Below, piece after piece: positions 7,531 to 16,089 of a stretch of DNA of 64,000 nt. This DNA is from Thalassobacterium maritimum (lineage in GTDB: Bacteria > Verrucomicrobiota > Verrucomicrobiia > Opitutales > Coraliomargaritaceae). Each line of letters starts with the position of its first letter. Within the stretch, counting starts at the first letter, position 1. The stretch spans positions 41,077 to 105,076 of the forward strand of contig NZ_JARXHW010000011.1 of NCBI RefSeq assembly GCF_031127805.1, read 5' to 3'. Under the pieces are notes generated by a model. It was not told the origin of the DNA and did not search any database. It was given only the letters and a program-made list of their open reading frames with translations. The position numbers and the translations under genes are program-made.

Positions 7531-9564
7531 CTAAAATAGCATCGAGACCGAGATGCGGAAGTCACGGCCAGGCTCGGAAGCACTATAGACGGCACCGTAA
7601 CCTGGAATGCTGCGCATGTCCTCCATACTGCCATGACTGACATAGTCCTCGTCGAAAACATTCTTCACCGTGAAGTTCACAGTTACATTTTCGAGGAACT
7701 CTGGTCGCCAGCGTAGGTAGAAGTCATTAGTGACATAACCAGGTTTATCGATATCAGCACCGGGTTCCATGGGATAATCGATGTCATTAATCTCTTCCAC
7801 AAGACGGATGTTCCAGCCCACATCGAGTTGATCGATTGGAGTCCAAAAGGCATCCAACACCCAAGTATTACCAATACTGGATACAATCGAACCATATTGG
7901 TAACGTGTCGCTGTATTACCATCGATAGTGGTGTCCGCTTGATTATACTGTAAGCTCACATTGTAACTTTCGGTGCCATACGATACACGAGCGAAAAAAC
8001 CTTCTGTTTTGAGCTCGCCGACATTGTCATACGTTTTCGACCAAGGATCTGGTGACGTTGAAATAAGATCATCGACGTGATGCCAGTAAGCGCCGGCTTC
8101 TGCACTAAATCCATCTTTTGCATATTTCAGGCGGAATTCATAGTTTTCAGCACTTTCTGCTTCGATGTCGGCCGCGTTGGTAGCACCTTCAAGCTTAAAG
8201 GCATCATTGATGTCCGGACCGCGATAAGCCGTCGCATAACTGGCGCTCAAACTCCACTCGGGTGTAAACTCGTAAGTAAATCCGATATTCGGGCTGATAC
8301 CCTCATGGTCGAACTCTTGCCCCAAGCGATCTTCTAACTGATAGAAATCAGCACGAGCTCCCGCACTCACACTCAATGGGTCGGAAACTTGAAAGTCCCC
8401 CTGCAAGAACAGACCTGTGACACTGGCGTCTTCGCTGTCGAGATGCGGATCACTTGAGGGCCCCAAGTAGACCTCATCCTTACGATAATCAACGCCATAC
8501 TCTAGACTGTGCTCCTGGATCGCCTGAATATTACGAATGTCGAACTGATAGCTTTCGATCTCACCAATGTAAGCGCCCCAAGGACCATCTTGAGTGATGT
8601 CAGCCGTAGTATAGCTCAAGTGTGTCTTCAAATGTAACCATTCTAGGTCAATCGGTTCAAATTCATGATTAAGGCTCGCAGTTTGCCGCGTGCTTTCCAT
8701 CGGATACAAACTGTTTCCTGGACCAGGCGCCCACTCAGGCTTCTGTGTTTTCATACCCTCTTCGTCGAGATTTTCAAAGCTCATACGAAGCGTATGCCCA
8801 TTGCCAAAATAACCCACCACTTTGCCTAAGATCACTTCTTGCTTCGTTTCTGAACCTTCAATCGAATCACCATCCGCGTCTTCAAGGTCGCCTTGATCGG
8901 AATAGACATAGCTCACTAGGCTGGTCCAGTTTTCGCTGATACGACCAAAAACCGTGGCACTGCCCTTGTAGCCATCCGTGTTGCTAAAATAGCTATTTTT
9001 GATCAATGCACCGACTTGTTGGTCTGGACTAAGAAAATCTTCTGGGTCTTTGGTGACGAAATTAACACTTCCCCCAAGCGCTCCAGGGCCCTGAGTCGAA
9101 CTCCCGACGCCAGGCTGAATTTCAACCTGCTTGAGAAGCTCCGGTTCAATGGCGATTCGGCCCGTGTGGTGAAAAAGAGCGCCCGACTGTGTCGCACCAT
9201 CGACTTTAATATTCAGCAAACCCTCGCCCAAGTTGCGCACATAGATCTTCTGTGCCTTAGGATTCGAACCACCCACTGTTACACTAGGGTCAATCGAGAG
9301 CGTATCCTCCAAGTCATTTGCTTGACGTAAGTTCAGGTCGCGCTCGGTCACATTCAAGGTGTTATGCGTCTCATCAGATGTGAGCGTATAAGCTGGAATC
9401 ACAAACGAATGCTCTGGCTCCTCTGTATTCAGCTGCTCTTCCACTTTTTCTGCGGCTTGCAGGGTACTGATTGAAAGCGATGCAGCGATACAGGATGCCC
9501 CAAGCGCCCGCTTCGCTAAGCTGCGGTGAGTGGGTAAGTTAGTGTATAGGTGTTGATTTTTCAT
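7531..9564 (-). CDS. TonB-dependent outer-membrane receptor (siderophore/haem type)
   Basis: From the ATG at 9564 the product has 677 residues with a signal peptide (SLAKRALGASCIAASLSISTLQA). A plug domain follows (about residues 70-190: KIYVRNLGEGLLNIKVDGA, VEIQPGVGSSTQGPGALGGSVNFVTKDP), then a beta barrel ending in aromatic F, as outer-membrane proteins do. SYATAYRGPDIND and the following SAENYEFRLKY correspond to the FRAP/N-P-x-L region of iron-compound receptors. The frame is open to 9672, but the hydrophobic leader supports the 9564 start and the iron-box-like site sits upstream at 9676-9690. The ligand cannot be read from sequence; a ferric siderophore or haem is likely. Confidence 0.9.
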   Translation of the reverse strand: MKNQHLYTNLPTHRSLAKRALGASCIAASLSISTLQAAEKVEEQLNTEEPEHSFVIPAYTLTSDETHNTLNVTERDLNLRQANDLEDTLSIDPSVTVGGSNPKAQKIYVRNLGEGLLNIKVDGATQSGALFHHTGRIAIEPELLKQVEIQPGVGSSTQGPGALGGSVNFVTKDPEDFLSPDQQVGALIKNSYFSNTDGYKGSATVFGRISENWTSLVSYVYSDQGDLEDADGDSIEGSETKQEVILGKVVGYFGNGHTLRMSFENLDEEGMKTQKPEWAPGPGNSLYPMESTRQTASLNHEFEPIDLEWLHLKTHLSYTTADITQDGPWGAYIGEIESYQFDIRNIQAIQEHSLEYGVDYRKDEVYLGPSSDPHLDSEDASVTGLFLQGDFQVSDPLSVSAGARADFYQLEDRLGQEFDHEGISPNIGFTYEFTPEWSLSASYATAYRGPDINDAFKLEGATNAADIEAESAENYEFRLKYAKDGFSAEAGAYWHHVDDLISTSPDPWSKTYDNVGELKTEGFFARVSYGTESYNVSLQYNQADTTIDGNTATRYQYGSIVSSIGNTWVLDAFWTPIDQLDVGWNIRLVEEINDIDYPMEPGADIDKPGYVTNDFYLRWRPEFLENVTVNFTVKNVFDEDYVSHGSMEDMRSIPGYGAVYSASEPGRDFRISVSMLF

Positions 9565-9675
9565 AATTTTGTACGAAACAGCGACATAATCTCCAAGCGC
9601 AGAAAATACCTGGTTCCATCGAAGCTGCGTAAAACTAATCTTGAAAAATAAGATCAACTCACCCGTCAACACTAA

Positions 9676-9690
9676 TGAGACTCAGTATCG
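9676..9690. promoter_or_regulatory. Fur-box-like operator, third copy
   Basis: TGAGACTCAGTATCG is the reverse complement of the other two sites with one change at the last base. It lies about 110 bp upstream of the receptor start at 9564. Confidence 0.6.
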
Positions 9691-9865
9691 ACAATAATTC
9701 CAGTTAGCATCATCAGTGAAAAGGTTAAGCAGCTCTGCTACACGTCTGCTCAAGGCAACGAGTAGCACAAGCAGCAAGCCCACAAAACCAAGCTGCAATG
9801 AGCTGGACGGTAAATCCACCGCTTTTAGCCTTTAGCTTTAGCCACTATCGGTTTTCTTGGAGACG

Positions 9866-10528
9866 ATGTCAGTTTCCACACAGTTTAAAATCATCGCAAT
9901 GGACGGCGGCGCAGCCGTCGGAAAGTCCTCCACATCTAAGGGTCTCGCCACGCGACTGGGCCTTATGCACGTGGACACTGGCTCGCACTACCGCACGCTC
10001 ACCTACGCTCTACTCGCCGCCGGCGCGGATGCCGGACAGCCGGAAACGATCCCGCAAGTGCTGGACACACTCCGCCTCAGCACCGAAATCGAAGGCCGCA
10101 GCGCACGCCTCGGCATCAACGGTCAAGTGCCGGCGGATGCCGAAATTCGCTCCCCCGAGGTCAACGCCAACGTCTCCAAATTCGCCGCCGTGCCCGCCGT
10201 GCGCCAGAAGCTCTTCGATTACCAGCGCTCACTGGCCGAACTCGCCCGCGAGCACAAGTATGCCGGCCTGATCATGGAAGGCCGCGACATCGGCTCCGTC
10301 ATTTTCCCGGATGCCGAACACCGCTTTTTCCTCCATGCCGACGAGGCCACCCGCAGCGCACGCCGCGCTAAAGAGGGCCAGACCGACTCCATCGCCGCCC
10401 GCGACAAGATGGATTCCTCCCGCAAAACCGCACCACTGGTCTGCCCCGACGGGGCCACTCAAATCGACACCGGCCCGCACACCTTAGAGGAGGTGATCGA
10501 CAAAATCGCCACTTTAATCGAGAAATAG
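9866..10528 (+). CDS. cmk: Cytidylate kinase
   Basis: This protein of about 220 residues phosphorylates CMP/dCMP to the diphosphate in the cytoplasm. The P-loop near the N-terminus reads DGGAAVGKSSTSKGLA, followed by MHVDTGSHYRTLTYA, the nucleotide-binding segment of CMP kinases. Later landmarks are GLIMEGRDIGSVIFPDAEHRFFLHA and the ARRAKEG lid. A TTG at 9857 is also in frame, but the ATG at 9866 has a GGAG just before it. The C-terminal region is shorter in repeats than the E. coli enzyme but ends normally (TLEEVIDKIATLI). plsC follows on the same strand after a 60-bp gap, a common bacterial pairing. Confidence 0.93.
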   Translation: MSVSTQFKIIAMDGGAAVGKSSTSKGLATRLGLMHVDTGSHYRTLTYALLAAGADAGQPETIPQVLDTLRLSTEIEGRSARLGINGQVPADAEIRSPEVNANVSKFAAVPAVRQKLFDYQRSLAELAREHKYAGLIMEGRDIGSVIFPDAEHRFFLHADEATRSARRAKEGQTDSIAARDKMDSSRKTAPLVCPDGATQIDTGPHTLEEVIDKIATLIEK

Positions 10529-10591
10529 GCACTGCGCCCACCCGCCCAAGACCTAAAGCTCTCAAACATTGATTCCAACCTTCACCCAGTG

Positions 10592-11242
10592 ATGTCCACC
10601 AGCTCCATTCCCAACCCAAAACTCTACGAAGTCGTCCGCGTCACCGCAGACTGGTTCTTCAACACTTGCTACGACTACACGCAAAGTGGCCTTGAAAACG
10701 TGCCCCAAGAAGGCGCCGTCATTTTTGCGGCCAACCACGTAAGCTTCTACGATCCACCCGCCATTGGTGCCTGTCACCATCGGGCCATCAACTACTTCGC
10801 ACGCGACACCCTATTTAAGGGCCTCTTCGGCAAGGCACTGGTCGAGATCGGCACCATTCCCGTCGCCCGCGAAAACGCGGAGATCAAGTCGCTCAAAGCG
10901 ATCTTTAAGTCGCTCAAAGCCCAAGGCGCCGTCGCCATCTATCCAGAAGGCACACGTTCCGCCGACGGCCAACTGGCTGAGCCCAAACCCGGCGCTGGGA
11001 TGATCGCCTGCAAATCCAAAGCAACCGTCATCCCCACCCGCCTCTTCGGCACCTACGAAGCCTACGGCCGCAACGCCAAAGCCCCCAAACTCGGTGGCCA
11101 CATTCACATCGCCTACGGCACGCCCATGACCACCGCCGAAATCGACCCCGGCAAAGCGCACCCCGAACGCTACCTGGAAGCCAGTCGCCGCATCATGCAA
11201 CGCATCGCCGCCCTACAACCGCCGATCACACCTATCGTTTGA
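10592..11242 (+). CDS. plsC: 1-acyl-sn-glycerol-3-phosphate acyltransferase
   Basis: This protein of 216 residues transfers an acyl chain to lysophosphatidic acid, making phosphatidic acid at the inner membrane. The acyltransferase block I NHVSFYDPP (NHx4D, about residue 48) and block III YPEGTRSADG (about residue 115) are intact, and an IPVAREN block lies between them. An in-frame GTG at 10589 directly precedes the ATG chosen here. There is no clear membrane helix, as in several short PlsC proteins. It follows cmk on the same strand and ends directly at the edge of the inverted-repeat unit described next. Confidence 0.92.
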   Translation: MSTSSIPNPKLYEVVRVTADWFFNTCYDYTQSGLENVPQEGAVIFAANHVSFYDPPAIGACHHRAINYFARDTLFKGLFGKALVEIGTIPVARENAEIKSLKAIFKSLKAQGAVAIYPEGTRSADGQLAEPKPGAGMIACKSKATVIPTRLFGTYEAYGRNAKAPKLGGHIHIAYGTPMTTAEIDPGKAHPERYLEASRRIMQRIAALQPPITPIV

Positions 11243-11280
11243 ACCGTGAATGGACCGTAACCAGTGCTGGAGACGCTTTT

Positions 11281-11332
11281 GAACCGTTAATTTACGTTAA
11301 TTGGCGTTAATTTTTATGACTTGGAAATACGT
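11281..11332 (+). repeat. Left 52-bp inverted repeat arm
   Basis: This is the exact reverse complement of 12046-12097. Its outer half holds three copies of CGTTAATT starting at 11285, 11295 and 11305, exactly 10 bp apart. Its inner half contains GACTTGGAAATACGT, which is related to the direct repeats that follow (AACTTGGATAGATG, GACTTGGATCTATG). Confidence 0.95.
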
Positions 11333-11344
11333 AACTAATCAAAC

Positions 11345-11449
11345 TGCACTTTAACATGCGTGGCTGCTCACACTGTAACTTGGATAGATGCGACTGCTCA
11401 TATTGCTCTTTAATATGCGTGGTTGCTCAAGCTGTGACTTGGATCTATG
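11345..11449 (+). repeat. Imperfect 46-bp direct repeat, period 59
   Basis: Copies at 11345-11390 and 11404-11449 agree at about 38 of 46 positions (for example CATGCGTGGCTGCTCA against TATGCGTGGTTGCTCA). They fill the stretch between the left arm and the GxxExxY gene. No open frame crosses them convincingly. Confidence 0.8.
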
Positions 11450-11484
11450 TGAAATCGAGATGACCTTAGAAAAAAAGGGGTAAA

Positions 11485-11865
11485 ATGGACGAAGCCGAGA
11501 TAGAGAAACTGATTTACAAAGTCATCGGCGCGGCGATGACGGTTCACTCGAAGATAGGATATGGCCTCCGAGAAAAGACCTACGAACGCGCTCTAGTCGT
11601 CGAACTCCAGCACCTCGGCATTCAATATAGTCAACAATCCAGCTACCCAGTCATCTACCGCGATGTCAAAGTCGACGAATACATCCCCGACCTCGAAGTC
11701 GAAGACGCAGTCATCGTAGATACCAAAACAATTGAAAACATCGGCGACTACGAACTCGGACAGATGTTGACCTATCTGCGATTCACGCAAAAAACCACTG
11801 GTCTCATCATAAATTTTAAGCATCCAAGTTTACAGTGGCGAAAAGTCACTCTAAACCCATCATAA
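11485..11865 (+). CDS. GxxExxY family protein (PDDEXK_3 nuclease fold)
   Basis: This 126-residue protein carries the family signature GLREKTY (about residue 32) after an N-terminal helix (IEKLIYKVIGAAMTVHSKIGYG). The C-terminal half shows the PD-(D/E)XK pattern: IPDLEVEDAVIVDTK supplies the acidic residues and the lysine, though D-T-K replaces the usual E-L-K. Next comes LGQMLTYLRFTQKTTGLIINF, the closing helix and strand. The family is assigned to the PD-(D/E)XK nuclease superfamily, but its biological role is not established. An SD-like GGGG lies just before the ATG. It is the only gene between the 52-bp inverted repeats. Confidence 0.85.
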   Translation: MDEAEIEKLIYKVIGAAMTVHSKIGYGLREKTYERALVVELQHLGIQYSQQSSYPVIYRDVKVDEYIPDLEVEDAVIVDTKTIENIGDYELGQMLTYLRFTQKTTGLIINFKHPSLQWRKVTLNPS

Positions 11866-11894
11866 GCACCTCATTGCAGTTCCCCCCTTCCCAT

Positions 11895-12058
11895 CCCACA
11901 CATTTCCAGCCCACACATTTCCAGCCCACGCATTCCAGCCCACGCATTTCAGCCCAACGCATTTCCAGCCCACGCATTTCCAGCCCACGCATTCCAGCCC
12001 ACGCATTTCAGCCCAACGCATTTCCAGCCCACGTATTTCCAGCTCACGTATTTCCAAG
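11895..12058 (+). repeat. Minisatellite of about 15-bp units with a 59-bp higher-order period
   Basis: Eleven tandem units of the type CCCACGCATTTCCAG occur, with lengths of 14, 15 or 16 bp. Units 3-6 (11925-11983) and 7-10 (11984-12042) are two 59-bp blocks that differ at one base, so a four-unit block was duplicated recently. The last unit merges into the right inverted-repeat arm. Confidence 0.95.
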
Positions 12059-12097
12059 TCATAAAAATTAACGCCAATTAACGTAAATTAACGGTTC
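12046..12097 (-). repeat. Right 52-bp inverted repeat arm
   Basis: This is the exact reverse complement of 11281-11332. The inner end is continuous with the minisatellite unit ACGTATTTCCAAG; the outer end carries three 10-bp-spaced AATTAACG motifs. purM starts 40 bp beyond it. Confidence 0.95.
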
Positions 12098-12137
12098 CAA
12101 TCAACGTCCTCCATCCACGGTCCCAAATTCAATTCCC

Positions 12138-13334
<1,197 letters not shown>

Positions 13335-13339
13335 AAATC

Positions 13340-13420
13340 GTAGGGTCTTCACTTGTGAAGACCGCCAATACCGAGCTACATGACTTCAAATCTTCACAAG
13401 TGAAGACCTGAAGACCCTAC
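13340..13420. repeat. Palindromic intergenic repeat (GTAGGG..ACTTGT family), copy A
   Basis: Two facing copies of the element lie between the convergent purM and SET genes. The left copy is GTAGGGTCTTCACTTGTGAA and so on; the right copy reads the same on the opposite strand with an 8-base insertion. The core GTCTTCAC-TT-GTGAAGAC is itself a perfect palindrome. It could serve as a bidirectional transcription end. Confidence 0.75.
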
Positions 13421-13429
13421 CCAAGCCAC

Positions 13430-13939
13430 CTATTTTTTGCTTTTCTTGCTCTTCTTCTTTTTCTTACCGCGCAGTAGCTTCTTCACCTTCGCGCGCTGAT
13501 CTTCACGCACGATGTAGCCGATGCAGTTATCGGAGCCACATTTGCAGGGGTGATCGAGAAAGTGCTCCATGTCGTAGCCGTAATCATAGACCAGCTCGTC
13601 GCCCTTTTTGATGTCCTTGAGCGCTACGATCCAAATCTCGCCGTCGTAGTTGATCGCTTCACAATTCCCGTCGCAGGAGTGATTCATGTAGCGCGCAGGG
13701 TTATCCCCGAGCCGGCCGTCGATGTCATACTCATCATCCAGCTCAAAGATATACACCAGGCCTTCGCCAGTCTCGCGGGCCTTTTCTTCCCACTCCAAGG
13801 CGCGCTTGGTCGACTCTTCCTTGGAGATTTTCTCTCCGATGTATTGGATAATATCCGTGCCCGCCTCAATGTCGGCGGTGGCATACAGCCCGCGCCCGTG
13901 GATGGTGGATGATTTAACTTTGCAAAGTGATTTTGGCAT
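13430..13939 (-). CDS. SET-domain protein (putative lysine methyltransferase)
   Basis: This 169-residue protein consists of one SET domain. It has the opening HGRGLYATADIEAGTDIIQYIGE, the core ARYMNHSCDGNCEA (RxxNHSC, SAM binding and pseudoknot) and the ELVYDYGYD tyrosine motif. A post-SET cysteine cluster follows (CKCGSDNCIGYI, with the NHSC Cys making a possible zinc site). It ends in a very lysine-rich tail (residues 148-169), which could bind nucleic acid. SET methyltransferases are mainly eukaryotic but also occur in Chlamydiae and Verrucomicrobia. The substrate is unknown. Confidence 0.88.
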   Translation of the reverse strand: MPKSLCKVKSSTIHGRGLYATADIEAGTDIIQYIGEKISKEESTKRALEWEEKARETGEGLVYIFELDDEYDIDGRLGDNPARYMNHSCDGNCEAINYDGEIWIVALKDIKKGDELVYDYGYDMEHFLDHPCKCGSDNCIGYIVREDQRAKVKKLLRGKKKKKSKKSKK

Positions 13940-13977
13940 TTTGGGAACTACGATTTAATACAATTTCAATTGAGCGG

Positions 13978-14037
13978 GTTGGAGTCCCGCCTTCAGGCGG
14001 CAAAGCGTCCAAAGCCGCCTAAAGGCGGGACTCCAAC
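13978..14037. repeat. Long hairpin immediately downstream of gpsA
   Basis: The 24-bp arms at 13978-14001 and 14014-14037 are complementary except at one position and enclose a 12-nt loop. Each arm also contains its own small inverted repeat (GCCGCC/GGCGG). It lies 2 bp beyond the gpsA stop. Lack of a T-run argues against a classical terminator; it may protect the transcript end or be a REP-like element. Confidence 0.8.
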
Positions 14038-14039
14038 GC

Positions 14040-15041
14040 TTAGCTTTCAGATTTCAAATCCCGGGTCATCAGCTGCTGCATCGCAGTCAGTGGCTCTAGG
14101 CCTTCGTAAAGGATCGCATGAATCACAGCAAGAATCGGTGCTTCGACTTTTTGCTCCTGACAGATACGATATAAACACTCGGTCGCCAGGTAGCCTTCGA
14201 CTACCGATTTTTGACCATCAACAATCGCCTGCGGCGCTTCGCCCTCGCCGACTCGTTGTCCAAAAGTGCGGTTTCGACTCCACTGCCCCGCGCAAGTCGC
14301 GACGAGGTCGCCGAAGCCGCTGAGTCCAAAGTAGGTTTCCTTTTGCCCCCCCAGCGCGACGCCCAGCCGCACCATTTCATTCAGGCTGCGGGTGAGTAAG
14401 GCTGCCTTAGCATTGTCGCCCATTTGCAGGCCGTCACATAGACCGGAGCCGATAGCATAGACATTCTTCAAGGTGCCGCCTAGTTCGGTGCCACGCACAT
14501 CATCGGAAAGATACGCGCGCAGGCCGGTATTACTAAAAGCTTCCTGGTAGCGCTCGGGCTGCTCACAGTCGCTGCCCACAGCCAGCACCACTGCGGTGGG
14601 CTTGCCAGCGGCCACCTCGCCCGCGAAGGTAGGGCCGGACAGCACGCCACAGGCGAGACCTGGCAATTCTTCGGCGACAATTTCAGCGGGTGTCTTCAGA
14701 CTGTCCAACTCCAAGCCCTTACACATAATTAGAGCAAGCTTGAGCTGCCACGCCGCCTGCAAATGCGGCTTGATGGATGCACAAAGTGCGCGCAGCGCCT
14801 TGGACGGGCAGGCGAGGAAGATCACCTCGGCCTCCATCAGCACGGGCCCTAGCTCGCAACCAATCTGTACGGTGTGGGGCAGCTTATATCCGGGCAAATA
14901 ATCAGCATTTTCTCGCGACGATGCGATGTCGAGCGCGTGCTCAATACGGCGCGGGACCAGTGTCACCGAGTGACCACAACGGTCGAGGTGCAGTGCCATA
15001 GCAGTGCCCCAGGCACCAGCTCCTAAGATACAACAATTCAT
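14040..15041 (-). CDS. gpsA: Glycerol-3-phosphate dehydrogenase [NAD(P)+]
   Basis: This 333-residue enzyme reduces dihydroxyacetone phosphate to sn-glycerol 3-phosphate for phospholipid synthesis. The Rossmann motif GAGAWGTAMALHL stands at residues 7-19. The substrate-binding residues lie in LSGPTFAGEVAAGKPTAVVLA (about 135-155) and TLKNVYAIGSGLCDG, with the catalytic lysine in TLKN. FGLSGFGDLVATCAGQWSRNRTFG completes the family signature. Length is normal. It stands between the SET gene and a divergently read small membrane protein. Confidence 0.95.
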   Translation of the reverse strand: MNCCILGAGAWGTAMALHLDRCGHSVTLVPRRIEHALDIASSRENADYLPGYKLPHTVQIGCELGPVLMEAEVIFLACPSKALRALCASIKPHLQAAWQLKLALIMCKGLELDSLKTPAEIVAEELPGLACGVLSGPTFAGEVAAGKPTAVVLAVGSDCEQPERYQEAFSNTGLRAYLSDDVRGTELGGTLKNVYAIGSGLCDGLQMGDNAKAALLTRSLNEMVRLGVALGGQKETYFGLSGFGDLVATCAGQWSRNRTFGQRVGEGEAPQAIVDGQKSVVEGYLATECLYRICQEQKVEAPILAVIHAILYEGLEPLTAMQQLMTRDLKSES

Positions 15042-15163
15042 ACAAGTTTGGGTTGTGAATAATTAACGTGCAAATACGCTTATTAACGATTGAAAATGCG
15101 TCGTGAAAGTCGAATCTGTATAGCTTGACTTCGTTTGACAACCCTTAGTCTTCACCGAAACCC

Positions 15164-15436
15164 ATGCTCCGCTACATCTATCGTTGGCGCTACCGGCGCG
15201 CACAGAAAGCCGGATCCTTTAAAGTGCCCTTGGATCGCAACGGCTACTCGAATGGTCGTGTCAACTTGGGTAGCTATATGTCGCAACCTTCGGTGCGTGG
15301 ACGCACCTTTGATCGCTTCGATCTGCCTCGAAAACGGCGCAAGGGCCTGGCGATCTTGATCGTGATTCTGCTGGCCTGCCTCTTCGGCTGGATCGTCTAC
15401 GAAAGCATTGCGGCCTTCACCATCTTAAAAAACTGA
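15164..15436 (+). CDS. Small single-pass membrane protein, unknown
   Basis: This 90-residue protein has a very basic N-terminal half (MLRYIYRWRYRRAQK, RKRRK) and one membrane helix (about residues 64-84: LAILIVILLACLFGWIVYESI). By the positive-inside rule the N-terminus faces the cytoplasm. I recognise no family. It is divergent from gpsA, with a 120-bp shared promoter region, and converges on the response regulator gene with 8 bp between stops. Confidence 0.6.
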   Translation: MLRYIYRWRYRRAQKAGSFKVPLDRNGYSNGRVNLGSYMSQPSVRGRTFDRFDLPRKRRKGLAILIVILLACLFGWIVYESIAAFTILKN

Positions 15437-15444
15437 TACTCGGC

Positions 15445-16014
15445 TTAGCCCTTCTTCATCTTATCCAACTCTGGCTTCACCTTATTGGTATAGCAGGTAG
15501 GGCAGACGCTATGACTGAAACTGGTGCCGGTGCGATTCGACAGATAGGTTTCCACTTGTTGCCAGTAGTTGTTATCATCGCGCACCTTCTTGCAGTAGGA
15601 ACAAATCGGGAGCATACTTTCCAAATCTTGAATCACGGTCGCATACTTCAAAATACGCTCAGCCACTCGTAGTCGCATCCAAATTTGATCACGGTCAAGC
15701 GGCTTGGCCAGAAAGTCGTCGATGCCGGCATTCATCGCCTCCATATAGGTATCCTTACCCTGCACATTGGCAGTCAGCAAAATGAAATAAGTGTATTCCG
15801 TTGCGGAGCGCTTACGCACCTTACGGCAAAAATCAAGGCCATCCAAGTTCGGCATCAGCCAGTCGCTGACAATCACACGCACCGGCGAGGCATCAAACGC
15901 GTCCCATGCATCGGCACCATTATCAAAAGCGAGCACCTCATGACCAAACTGCTTGAGCGTCGTGCTCAATAACTTGCGTGATATTTGATCATCTTCGGCG
16001 ACTAGAATTTTCAT
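15445..16014 (-). CDS. Response regulator with C-terminal Cys-rich sensor-tail motif
   Basis: This 189-residue protein contains a CheY-like receiver domain (residues 1-125): acidic pocket EDD at 7-9, phospho-acceptor Asp in VIVSDWLMP (about 52), Thr in LLTANVQ and Lys in FLAKPLD. A short helix leads to LPICSYCKKVRDDNNYWQQVE and SFSHSVCPTCY. This C-x2-C ... C-x2-C segment is often found at the end of PAS/GAF or receiver proteins and probably binds a metal. There is no DNA-binding domain. It follows rluD on the same strand after 75 bp. Confidence 0.85.
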   Translation of the reverse strand: MKILVAEDDQISRKLLSTTLKQFGHEVLAFDNGADAWDAFDASPVRVIVSDWLMPNLDGLDFCRKVRKRSATEYTYFILLTANVQGKDTYMEAMNAGIDDFLAKPLDRDQIWMRLRVAERILKYATVIQDLESMLPICSYCKKVRDDNNYWQQVETYLSNRTGTSFSHSVCPTCYTNKVKPELDKMKKG

Positions 16015-16089
16015 GATAACTGCGACGTTAGTCGCGCCTCCATAGAGGTCAAGATTATGGCAGAGTCAAAGATCGACGCAGTCGCCGAG

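Larger units (their letters stand above)
11241..12123. mobile_element. Inverted-repeat-framed GxxExxY unit (candidate mobile or selfish module)
   Basis: The whole gap between plsC and purM is a symmetrical module. Perfect 52-bp inverted repeats lie at 11281-11332 and 12046-12097. Outside them an imperfect inverted similarity continues (11241-11253 against 12111-12123, 11 of 13 bases). Inside lie a 59-bp-spaced direct repeat, one GxxExxY-type nuclease-fold gene, and a minisatellite that runs into the right arm. No transposase and no target-site duplication are visible. The perfect match of the arms over 52 bases implies a recent origin or active maintenance. Confidence 0.55.

Noticed and set aside
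9798..10271. 157-codon frame overlapping cmk
   Set aside because: It is a shifted frame of cmk with Ser/Pro/Arg-rich shadow composition; cmk motifs lie in the other frame.
11835..12071. Short frame across the minisatellite encoding repeated HAFQPT-like peptides
   Set aside because: The peptide repeats follow from the DNA repeat; there is no start signal or family.
11241..12123. Interpretation as a classical insertion sequence
   Set aside because: No transposase and no target-site duplication are visible, so it is listed only as a candidate module.
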